Assembly: GCA_964516765.1 (NCBI GenBank) | Contig: CAZEWZ010000023.1 | Span: forward strand, 1 to 29,234 | DNA from: CAZEWZ01 sp964516765 | Lineage (GTDB): Bacteria > Bacteroidota > Bacteroidia > Flavobacteriales > UBA7430 | Direction: 5' to 3' | DNA length: 29,234 nucleotides | Shown here: positions 16,449 to 23,132 of the stretch, piece after piece | How positions within the stretch are numbered: the stretch's first letter is position 1 | How the letters are laid out: every line of letters starts with the position of its first letter | Program-made: the position numbers and the translations under genes | The notes under the pieces: model-generated | What the model saw: only the letters and a program-made list of their open reading frames with translations | What the model was told of the DNA's origin: nothing | Database searches by the model: none

Positions 16449-17336
16449 TTAAATGAAGAAGCACATACTGGATATTCCAGCACCGATAATAAATTTATTT
16501 AGCTTTGATATTCTAATGTAATCTTCCACATTTTTTGCTTTGTAGATCCAAATATTTAGAATAAATAGTGGGAGTATAAGGGAAAAAAATGCATACATTA
16601 AAATATGTATCTGTGTATTAAATTCATAAAAGACAATCGATATTATTGCACAAACTGAGCAAATAGATAGCCATTTAACAAATTCTTTTGTTTTTTCGAT
16701 ACCCCATTGACTGGGTAAAGAAGTTTTTTTAAATTTTTCATCCCCTTCCAAGGTTATGAAGTCCTTAATTATTTCGTGCATTAAACTGCAGATAAAAGCG
16801 AATAAGGAGTAAATACAGATGAGAATTAGGGTATGCTTACTTTCTTCAATTTTGTATTTGGGTATTATTTCAAAAGCGGGAATTGATGCAACAAATATTG
16901 CAGATAACAAACCAACAAGGAGATTTCTTATGAATCCCTTTTTTTTAAGTCTTAAATTATACTCCCAAAGCAAGTATGCTGAAAAAATCATAATAATACC
17001 CAATCCTATGAATCCTACTTTTGAAGCAACAATAAAACCCATTATGATGCCAGAGGTAGTAAGAAATAGATGAAGTAATAGTGCAATTCTTCTTAAGATA
17101 CTTCTGCCCACCAATGCTTTTTCATTTTCAGTATCTACCTGAATGTCGAAGTAGTCGTTAATTACATATCCTCCAGCAGAAATCATAAGTATACTACTTA
17201 ATAGCAGTGCAAAGTGAAGGTCTCCTAGAACATTTATTTTTCCATAGATTGGAATTAATAAACTGTATCGAATCATATACTGAATCAGTGCCATGATTAG
17301 TAGATTTTCTATTCGAATAAGTTTTAGGTATTTCAT
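16449..17336 (-). CDS. UbiA-family prenyltransferase (geranylgeranylglycerol-phosphate geranylgeranyltransferase-like)
   Basis: A 295-residue membrane protein with about eight to nine helices. It carries both Asp motifs: NDYFDIQVD at residues 60-68 (NDxxDxxxD), and HEIIKDFITLEGD in the second half, matching the EIxKDxxDxxGD form of archaeal-type GGGP geranylgeranyltransferases. Members transfer a prenyl group to an acceptor in the membrane. The Bacteroidota group is named after the archaeal lipid enzyme but its physiological acceptor is not settled. It starts 20 nt after the KdsC-type phosphatase. The DUF2520, HAD, prenyltransferase, Maf order recurs in Flavobacteriia as I recall. Unlike the UbiA-like protein at 3246, its catalytic motifs are intact. 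Confidence 0.88.
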   Translation of the reverse strand: MKYLKLIRIENLLIMALIQYMIRYSLLIPIYGKINVLGDLHFALLLSSILMISAGGYVINDYFDIQVDTENEKALVGRSILRRIALLLHLFLTTSGIIMGFIVASKVGFIGLGIIMIFSAYLLWEYNLRLKKKGFIRNLLVGLLSAIFVASIPAFEIIPKYKIEESKHTLILICIYSLFAFICSLMHEIIKDFITLEGDEKFKKTSLPSQWGIEKTKEFVKWLSICSVCAIISIVFYEFNTQIHILMYAFFSLILPLFILNIWIYKAKNVEDYIRISKLNKFIIGAGISSMCFFI

Positions 17337-17356
17337 TTTATTACTTGCCGACTAGG

Positions 17357-17878
17357 TTAGATTGACTTAATATTATTTTCCTTAATCCAATGCCCCTGAA
17401 TTTTAAGAGTTTGCTCAATAACATCTCTTACACATCCTTGACCTCCTTTTTTGTATGAGATATATTCAGAGATGTTCTTTATTTCCTGTACAGCATCATC
17501 AGGACAGGTAGGTAGTCCTACTTTTTGCATGACATCATAATCAGGTAGGTCATCTCCCATGTACAGAATTTGTTTTGGATCTAGGCTGTATATATCCCTA
17601 AGCTCCTGTAATGCTATAACTTTGTCAGCACATGCCATATATACATCGTGTACACCCAGTCGATTCATTCTAGCTTTCACTGCGGATGAATTCCCGCCAG
17701 TAATTAGGGCTACAATGTAAGATTTCTTAACAGCTAACTGCAACGCATACCCATCTCGAGTACTCATTTTTCTAACTTGTTCGCCATCGGGAAGCAGGGT
17801 TATGCTTCCATCTGTTAATACCCCATCGCAATCAAAAACGAAGGCTTTGATTTGATTTAGTTTTACTTTGTAATTCAT
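17357..17878 (-). CDS. kdsC: KdsC/YrbI-type HAD phosphatase (3-deoxy-D-manno-octulosonate 8-phosphate phosphatase family)
   Basis: A 173-residue capless HAD enzyme. Motif I is FVFDCDGVLTDG with nucleophile and acid/base Asp; then MSTRDGYALQLAVKK, motif II ALITGGNSSAVK, the Lys in DKVIALQEL, and the motif IV region MGDDLPDYDVM. TCPDDAVQEIK, GGQGCVRDVIE and the family length (170-190) fit KdsC, which frees Kdo from Kdo-8-phosphate for lipopolysaccharide core synthesis. The same subfamily includes phosphatases for other ulosonic acids, so substrate is probable, not certain. Its ATG overlaps the TAA of the DUF2520 gene by one base, pointing to coupled translation. Confidence 0.88.
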   Translation of the reverse strand: MNYKVKLNQIKAFVFDCDGVLTDGSITLLPDGEQVRKMSTRDGYALQLAVKKSYIVALITGGNSSAVKARMNRLGVHDVYMACADKVIALQELRDIYSLDPKQILYMGDDLPDYDVMQKVGLPTCPDDAVQEIKNISEYISYKKGGQGCVRDVIEQTLKIQGHWIKENNIKSI

Positions 17879-18648
17879 TAGTTGTTTTCTGCTCTTAATT
17901 TTTCAGTAAGCAATTTATAAATATCGTAATAATTTCCATGTTTCAAATCATCTAGATGAGTCTTAATACTTGTTTGATCATTTCGAATAGCTGGGCCAGT
18001 TTGAGATTCCTTTGGTGAATGCATGAGAACTTTACTGGCAGTCTCCATAATTAGTGGTTTAAGTATATCAAATGGAATATTCTTGTTACTTAAAATTTCT
18101 TCAGATATAGAATACATATAATTACTAAAGTTATTTGCGAAAACTGCAGCTAGATGAAGAGTTTTTCTTTGATCAGAATCGATTTCATAGACACAATCAC
18201 TAAGAAGATTGCCTAATTTTATAAGGGTTCTCTTATTATTATCATCTTTTGCCTCAATGCAAATTGGAATTTCTTTAAAATTAATTTCTTTTTCCTTAGA
18301 AAAAGTTTGTAATGGATAAAAGACTCCCCTTTGGGGTTGTGAAATAAAATCTATAGAGGCTGCTCCAGAAGTATGCACAACTAGTTTATTTTTAATTGGT
18401 AAGGAATTGCTTAGTTCAATTAATGCTTTGTCGTTTATGCACAGGATATATAAGTCTGCATTATTATTTATTTTTTCAATTTTAGAAGTGAACTCACATT
18501 GAATTAATTTAGATAATTCTTCTGCTTTATTTACAGTTCGATTATAAACTTGAATAATATTTTGTCCTCTTTTTTTAAGTTCTTGAGATAAGTGCCAAGC
18601 AAGATTTCCTGCACCCAGAATGACGATATTTAATTTAATTTTAGTCAA
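17878..18648 (-). CDS. Rossmann-fold protein with DUF2520 domain
   Basis: 256 residues. An N-terminal dinucleotide-binding fold begins NIVILGAGNLAWHLSQELKK (GxGxxxW variant) followed by YNRT, the start of a second strand that reads like an NADP site. LVVHTSGAASIDFI and GVFYPLQTFSKEKE are signatures of the DUF2520 group, related to ketopantoate/pyrroline-carboxylate reductase-like dehydrogenases. The C-terminal helical domain carries LHLAAVFANNFSNYMY and a GPAIRND block. The reaction is unknown. The start is TTG (18646-18648), inside the end of ccmF (8-bp overlap), with an in-frame TAG just upstream and no ATG before the conserved strand, so initiation probably depends on ribosomes finishing ccmF. 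Confidence 0.88.
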   Translation of the reverse strand: MTKIKLNIVILGAGNLAWHLSQELKKRGQNIIQVYNRTVNKAEELSKLIQCEFTSKIEKINNNADLYILCINDKALIELSNSLPIKNKLVVHTSGAASIDFISQPQRGVFYPLQTFSKEKEINFKEIPICIEAKDDNNKRTLIKLGNLLSDCVYEIDSDQRKTLHLAAVFANNFSNYMYSISEEILSNKNIPFDILKPLIMETASKVLMHSPKESQTGPAIRNDQTSIKTHLDDLKHGNYYDIYKLLTEKLRAENN

Positions 18649-21064
18649 GGGCTAGGGGCGTTTTTTTTTGTTTGAATAATTGAATCATAGCCATTCCAGT
18701 TCCTAATGCCATAATTATCATTCCTATCCAAAGTAAATTAATGTATGGGAAAATAATCGCTTTCATAACTATAAAGGGCTTGTCATTATCAATATGCTCA
18801 TAGGCCTTAATCTGAATACTCCCCGCATCTGGATTTACTTCGCTGAAAAGAAATTTATATTTTAATTCTCCATCATTTAAAAAGGCGGGGAATGATTGTG
18901 CAATATTATTTTTGACAGCATATATTGCTTGCCCTGATGTGAATTTTCCTTGCATATTTTGCATTTTTATTTTGGCTATAAGCATTACATCAAGTGCTTT
19001 ATCACTATTGATGTCTGTATTTGCATTGACCATAAGGCTATCTAGAAAAAAGAAGTGTTTGCTATATACTACTGAATCCCCTTGTTTTAGATTGATAATA
19101 CTTTCGTGATGATAGGGGTCATTCTCATTGTGTTCATCAACATCTGCATAAGTTAGGTGTGTATAGACATCAAATAGTGCGAAATGCTCTGTAGAGGGTT
19201 CAGCCACATTTCCCATAATTTCATTTAGTTGTATAAAAGGATGTAGAGTGAATTGGTAATTAAATTCTCCATTATCTTGCAATTTAAAATATTGGACTTC
19301 ATAAGTTTTATTAATACCAATTAGTGTATCGGAGCTATAGCAAACAAAATAGTTCCCCATTGCAGTAGTATCTCCCTTTTCCAATAAAATATTCTCATTA
19401 CTTGGGAAGTCTTGTGCTATAAATCCTTTGTTTTGCGAAATAACATTTTTATTTGCATTACTAAGTAGCGCTCCCATAATAACTAATGCAAATCCTAAAT
19501 GTGCTACAGAGGCTCCAGAAATTTTTAATTTTCCTTTTAAGATGGTTCTAATATATTCCACATTTGATATAGCCGAAAACAAGGTTGCCCATAATAATAT
19601 TAGATAAAGTGGCTCCTTCATTTTTACTGTATAGGAAATAATAAAGGTAATTGCAGCTGCACCAACCAAGCTCAAAGAGATTTGTGTGAAAAATTTCTTA
19701 AGATCTGTTTTTCCATATCGAAGGTATTGTACCCCCCCCATTAGAAAGATAATTAAAATAGCCAGTGGAGTTTGCCATGAATTATATAAATTAATAGCAT
19801 CAAGGGGAGGGGCCATTTGAGTGCCAAAAACTTTATTGATTACCGGTAATGAAGTAAACCATGTAATTTGAAAAGCCGATAAAAACAGTACTATTGAAGC
19901 GATAAACATCCAGAATTCTCTGGAAGAAATATCTTCTTCTTTCTTAGAATTCGGAATTTCTTTTAATCTTATAAAAAATAAAACCCAAGGTAAGATTACA
20001 AAACACATTAAGAAGACAAGTAGTTGGTAATCAAGACCACCAGCAAATGCATGGACCGAAGTATCTCCTAAGACCCCACTTCGGGTAAGGTATGTTGAGT
20101 AGACTATTAAAATAAATGCAAGTAATGTGGCTACAAATGTTGAGCGAAGAGAAGTTTTTTTTGCTCGATAGATGAGCATAAGGTGCGCTGCAGAAACCAA
20201 AATAATCCATGGAACCAAGGATGAATTTTCTACCGGATCCCATGCCCAAAACCCACCAAATGAAAGGGATTCATATGCCCAAGCTCCCCCCATGAGAATA
20301 CCTGTTCCTAAAACCATGATTCCAGCGTAGGCCCATGGTAAAGCTTCCCTAACCCAAGTGCCATATTTTTTTTTCCATAATCCGGAAAGCGCATAGCAAA
20401 ATGGAATCATTGTGAGTGAAAATCCAAGAAAGAGTACGGGTGGATGAATAACCATCCAATAGTTTTGAAGAAGTGGGTTTAGTCCCCTACCATCAAGGAA
20501 TTGCGGGACAATATCTAAATAATTTGGCATTAATGTCCATGGTAAACCAAGATTTTCTTCTAACTGCCTAACCAAAATAAATGGACTAGTTCCAATCTTT
20601 ACATTGAAGATTTCAAGCCCTATGATCATAGAACTAAGGAAGACTTGGATAGCAGAAATAATTGCCATCATAGGTCTCTCCCAGGATTTAGATATTTTTA
20701 TTAATATAGCTCCCAGGATAATATTCCAGAATATCCATAATAAAAAGCTTCCTTCTTGACCCTCCCAGAAGCAGGAGACCATATATTGTATGGGTAGACT
20801 TAGTGATGAATGTTCCCAGACATATTGGTATTCAAAATAATGATTGTAAATCATGAAAAACATACAACCGATAATGCCTAATACTGATAGTCCATGGATG
20901 ATAAAAGAGCTCCGAGCAAGGCTTAGCCATTGGATTTCAAGAACTTTATTCTTTGAGGCTATAAAAAACGAAACAGCAGCCAATAATGCAGCTGCAAATG
21001 ATAGGCTTATAAAAGCCTGTCCTACATGTCCTACAAGTTGATGTTCTCCTATGTATTCAATCAT
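18641..21064 (-). CDS. ccmF: Cytochrome c heme lyase, CcmF family
   Basis: An 807-residue polytopic protein that joins heme to apocytochrome c in the periplasm. It starts with GHVGQAFISLSFAAALLAAV and continues through many helices. The heme-handling WWD domain is SFGGFWAWDPVENSSLVPW. Periplasmic histidines expected for heme ligation lie in VIHPPVLFLGFSLTM and in YLTRSGVLGDTSVHAFAG, which is the family signature. A long soluble C-terminal part (about residues 540-760) rich in beta strands precedes a last helix. The protein is longer than the about 650 residues of proteobacterial CcmF, the excess lying in that C-terminal part. It overlaps ccmE by 8 bp at its start and the DUF2520 gene by 8 bp at its end. 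Confidence 0.95.
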   Translation of the reverse strand: MIEYIGEHQLVGHVGQAFISLSFAAALLAAVSFFIASKNKVLEIQWLSLARSSFIIHGLSVLGIIGCMFFMIYNHYFEYQYVWEHSSLSLPIQYMVSCFWEGQEGSFLLWIFWNIILGAILIKISKSWERPMMAIISAIQVFLSSMIIGLEIFNVKIGTSPFILVRQLEENLGLPWTLMPNYLDIVPQFLDGRGLNPLLQNYWMVIHPPVLFLGFSLTMIPFCYALSGLWKKKYGTWVREALPWAYAGIMVLGTGILMGGAWAYESLSFGGFWAWDPVENSSLVPWIILVSAAHLMLIYRAKKTSLRSTFVATLLAFILIVYSTYLTRSGVLGDTSVHAFAGGLDYQLLVFLMCFVILPWVLFFIRLKEIPNSKKEEDISSREFWMFIASIVLFLSAFQITWFTSLPVINKVFGTQMAPPLDAINLYNSWQTPLAILIIFLMGGVQYLRYGKTDLKKFFTQISLSLVGAAAITFIISYTVKMKEPLYLILLWATLFSAISNVEYIRTILKGKLKISGASVAHLGFALVIMGALLSNANKNVISQNKGFIAQDFPSNENILLEKGDTTAMGNYFVCYSSDTLIGINKTYEVQYFKLQDNGEFNYQFTLHPFIQLNEIMGNVAEPSTEHFALFDVYTHLTYADVDEHNENDPYHHESIINLKQGDSVVYSKHFFFLDSLMVNANTDINSDKALDVMLIAKIKMQNMQGKFTSGQAIYAVKNNIAQSFPAFLNDGELKYKFLFSEVNPDAGSIQIKAYEHIDNDKPFIVMKAIIFPYINLLWIGMIIMALGTGMAMIQLFKQKKTPLALD

Positions 21065-21464
21065 ATGTTGGGTAGATAGTTTCGTCCTCTACTAGATGTT
21101 GGTCTTCATTGTATTTTGATGGGCACTTCATTAAAATCGTTTGAGCAATAAACCCTTCTTCAGAAGAATATCCTGTCATTGTAATTTTTTCTGAACGTTC
21201 AAAATCTTGCGGTTTTGCATCGTAATAGAATACTTTTCTCTCATTTGATAAAGAATCCATCGCGTAAAATGTTAATTCATTTATGTATGGGTCATAAACA
21301 ATTTCTTTCTCTTTATTTAACTCACCAATAACGGTAAATTCCTCGCCCATGAATTTCTCAGCTTCTACGAAAGTTATATAGGTGCTAGCATTAAAGGTTA
21401 GTGAAAGAATTATTCCAATAATGACTGCGACCAAAAGAATTAAAATAATTTCAGTCTTTTTCAT
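21057..21464 (-). CDS. ccmE: Cytochrome c maturation heme chaperone CcmE, Cys (CxxxY) type
   Basis: 135 residues: an N-terminal membrane anchor (about 5-23) followed by a small OB-fold beta barrel (VIGELNKEKEIV, KITMTGYSSEEGFIAQTIL). CcmE takes heme from CcmC and hands it to CcmF. The usual covalent heme ligand is His in an HxxxY motif after the LAxK-type strand. Here the equivalent text is LMKCPSKYNED, with Cys114 and Tyr118, so His is replaced by Cys. Cys-type CcmE is known from Desulfovibrio and some archaea, in Ccm systems that also lack CcmG and CcmH. Histidine 123 lies shortly after but out of register. The gene sits directly after ccmD with no spacer. Confidence 0.9.
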   Translation of the reverse strand: MKKTEIILILLVAVIIGIILSLTFNASTYITFVEAEKFMGEEFTVIGELNKEKEIVYDPYINELTFYAMDSLSNERKVFYYDAKPQDFERSEKITMTGYSSEEGFIAQTILMKCPSKYNEDQHLVEDETIYPTYD

Positions 21465-21662
21465 TTATTTCTCTAAATTTTTAATTCTTTGATCCATACG
21501 AAATAAATAAACCATTAAGCCAATAAAGATGGTTGATAAAACTGCTACTACTACATATATTTTTCCACTTGAACGCATTAGGTCAGCCATCTCTACTTCT
21601 TGAGAGAATAAAGGGGTATGAATGAAACATCCAATAAGTATTATTTGCAAAAATAACTTCAT
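21465..21662 (-). CDS. ccmD: CcmD-like small membrane protein
   Basis: 65 residues. A signal-peptide-like start (MKLFLQIILIGCFIHTPLFS, then QE) is followed by MADLMRSSGKIYVVVAVLST, a single transmembrane helix, and a basic tail FRMDQRIKNLEK. CcmD in proteobacteria is a one-helix protein that helps release holo-CcmE from CcmC. Bacteroidota versions share the helix and basic tail and often have an extra cleavable leader, as here. Identity rests on size, topology and its place between ccmC and ccmE, since sequence conservation is poor. Confidence 0.82.
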   Translation of the reverse strand: MKLFLQIILIGCFIHTPLFSQEVEMADLMRSSGKIYVVVAVLSTIFIGLMVYLFRMDQRIKNLEK

Positions 21663-21665
21663 AAT

Positions 21666-22328
21666 TTATTCATTTTCATTAATGATTTCAAGAGATTTGA
21701 TTCGGAATCGCAATTGAGAAATCCAAATTCCAATCAGAATCCATCCAATTACTGCTGGATAGAATACTAGGCGCATGTTGCTATCTAGGTCATAATTTCC
21801 AAAAGCGGGATTTCCCCCGTTTCCGGGGTGAAGACTGTCGGTCATCCTTGGGAGGATTCCAATAAATACAATCATCATAACAAATGCTAATATGTTATAA
21901 ATGGCTGATACTCTCGCTTTGGTATCTTCATTTTCAATACTATTTCGAAGGAGGAAGTAGGCTAGGTAAATTAACATAGTAACAGCGGTACCATTCAATT
22001 TGGGGTCATTAACCCAAAACGTACCCCAGGTAAATTGTGCCCAAATCATACCAGTGGTCAAGCCTAGAAAACCTATAAACATTCCTGTGGATGCATATAC
22101 TTCAGCTTTTAAATCTCTTTTTGCATCAAAGTGATTTAGAAAACGAATACTTTGAACCAAAGACAATAGCATGAGTACAATCATGGCAAACCACATTGTT
22201 ACATGAAAGTACAAATTACGGATAGTTTCATTGAGAATTTCCATGTGTGGAACCGGCATCAAGAAACCGCCAATTATGCTGTATAAAACAAGTAAAACAC
22301 CAAGGATTTTCCACCAATTTAATCGCAT
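21666..22328 (-). CDS. ccmC: Heme exporter/heme-binding protein CcmC
   Basis: 220 residues from the preferred start. A six-helix membrane protein that loads heme onto CcmE. The WWD motif is WGTFWVNDPKLNG; the conserved histidines are in RNLYFHVTMW and DSLHPGNGGNPAFG. The frame is open upstream to a TTG (22353-22355) that would overlap ccmB. ATG 22326-22328 begins MRLNWWKILGVLL, the usual family start, and leaves a 14-nt gap after ccmB. A strong GGAGGGATT lies upstream but about 20 nt from the ATG. Typical CcmC has WVWD where this has WVND. Confidence 0.93.
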   Translation of the reverse strand: MRLNWWKILGVLLVLYSIIGGFLMPVPHMEILNETIRNLYFHVTMWFAMIVLMLLSLVQSIRFLNHFDAKRDLKAEVYASTGMFIGFLGLTTGMIWAQFTWGTFWVNDPKLNGTAVTMLIYLAYFLLRNSIENEDTKARVSAIYNILAFVMMIVFIGILPRMTDSLHPGNGGNPAFGNYDLDSNMRLVFYPAVIGWILIGIWISQLRFRIKSLEIINENE

Positions 22329-22342
22329 ATAAAACTGAATTT

Positions 22343-22999
22343 TTAATCCCTCCAAAGGTAAGGAAATAATAGGTATGAGAGTAATACACTTACAATATTT
22401 AAAAGTGCCAAAAACAAGATTTGATTACCCACTGAAATAAATTGAGTTTCCACCAAGCAAATCTGAGAAGTTTTAATTAAGTTTAAAAGCAATGGGAAAA
22501 GTAAAGGCATACTTAGCACAGCCATTAGACCTGAACTATTATTAGTTTTTGATGCAATAGCGGCAACTAGTGTAAGTATAGAAGCAAGTGCTGTACTTCC
22601 CAAAATAAGACAGCCCAAGAAGGGAAAGTAAGCAAGAACTGGGCTCCCTAAAAATGTGCTATAAATTAAAAAACTACCCAGTGTCAAAATAACTAATAAA
22701 CCGCTATTGTAAATTATTTTTGAAAGGATTATCGCTCTAGGATTGACTATGGTAAAATAAAAAAGGGCCTGTTGATTTAGTTCTCTTTTGAAGCTATGTA
22801 AACTAGCATTTATAGCCGTAAATAATACAATAATCCAAAAAAGTGCAATCCAAGAACGATCGTCAATTCTACCCTCAAAGCATAAAAATGAAATATAGCT
22901 AGTACAAAGTAAATATAGAATCATACTATAAAAAGCATAACGTTCACGTCCATTCAAACGAATGTCTTTAATAACTAGTTCTTTCACTAAATTAAGCAT
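22343..22999 (-). CDS. ccmB: Heme exporter permease CcmB
   Basis: 218 residues from the preferred start, six transmembrane helices. It is the permease of the CcmAB transporter that powers release of holo-CcmE. The N-terminus MLNLVKELVIKDIRLNGRER matches the amphipathic start of the family; FKRELNQQALFYFTIVNPRA and LASILTLVAAIASKTNNSSG lie in conserved regions. An ATG 14 codons upstream (23039-23041) is possible but adds unrelated residues, and a -7-like box between the two ATGs argues for the shorter start. This is the first gene of the operon. No ccmA ATPase gene is in the window. Confidence 0.9.
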   Translation of the reverse strand: MLNLVKELVIKDIRLNGRERYAFYSMILYLLCTSYISFLCFEGRIDDRSWIALFWIIVLFTAINASLHSFKRELNQQALFYFTIVNPRAIILSKIIYNSGLLVILTLGSFLIYSTFLGSPVLAYFPFLGCLILGSTALASILTLVAAIASKTNNSSGLMAVLSMPLLFPLLLNLIKTSQICLVETQFISVGNQILFLALLNIVSVLLSYLLFPYLWRD

Positions 23000-23003
23000 G
23001 TTA

Positions 23004-23011
23004 CAAATATA
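23004..23011 (-). promoter_or_regulatory. Candidate -7 box for the ccm operon
   Basis: Minus-strand TATATTTG matches TAnnTTTG. It is only 4 nt before the preferred ccmB ATG, implying a leaderless or nearly leaderless message if used. No well-spaced TTTG at -33 was found. Confidence 0.3.
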
Positions 23012-23083
23012 GTGATAAGCTTGAATTCTAAGCTCTAGCATATAAATAATTTATTTTCTATTTCACAGTTAAATATTGTTAAG

Positions 23084-23118
23084 TATTGCTAATTGCAAAT
23101 GCATTAATTGTAATTTTG
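23084..23118 (+). promoter_or_regulatory. Promoter for the outer-membrane receptor-like gene
   Basis: TATTG (23084-23088) and TAATTTTG (23111-23118) are 22 nt apart, within the range seen for Bacteroidota promoters though slightly long. The -7 box lies 14 nt before the ATG at 23133, giving a short leader. Confidence 0.4.
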
Positions 23119-23132
23119 CATAAAATTATTTA

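Noticed and set aside
16433..16483. Longer Maf start at GTG 16481-16483
   Set aside because: It would overlap the prenyltransferase and put 17 unrelated residues before the conserved MKRILLASKSPRR start.
21465..21662. ccmD-like frame as a spurious short frame
   Set aside because: Rejected as spurious because size, single helix, basic tail and position between ccmC and ccmE fit CcmD, so it is kept as a gene.
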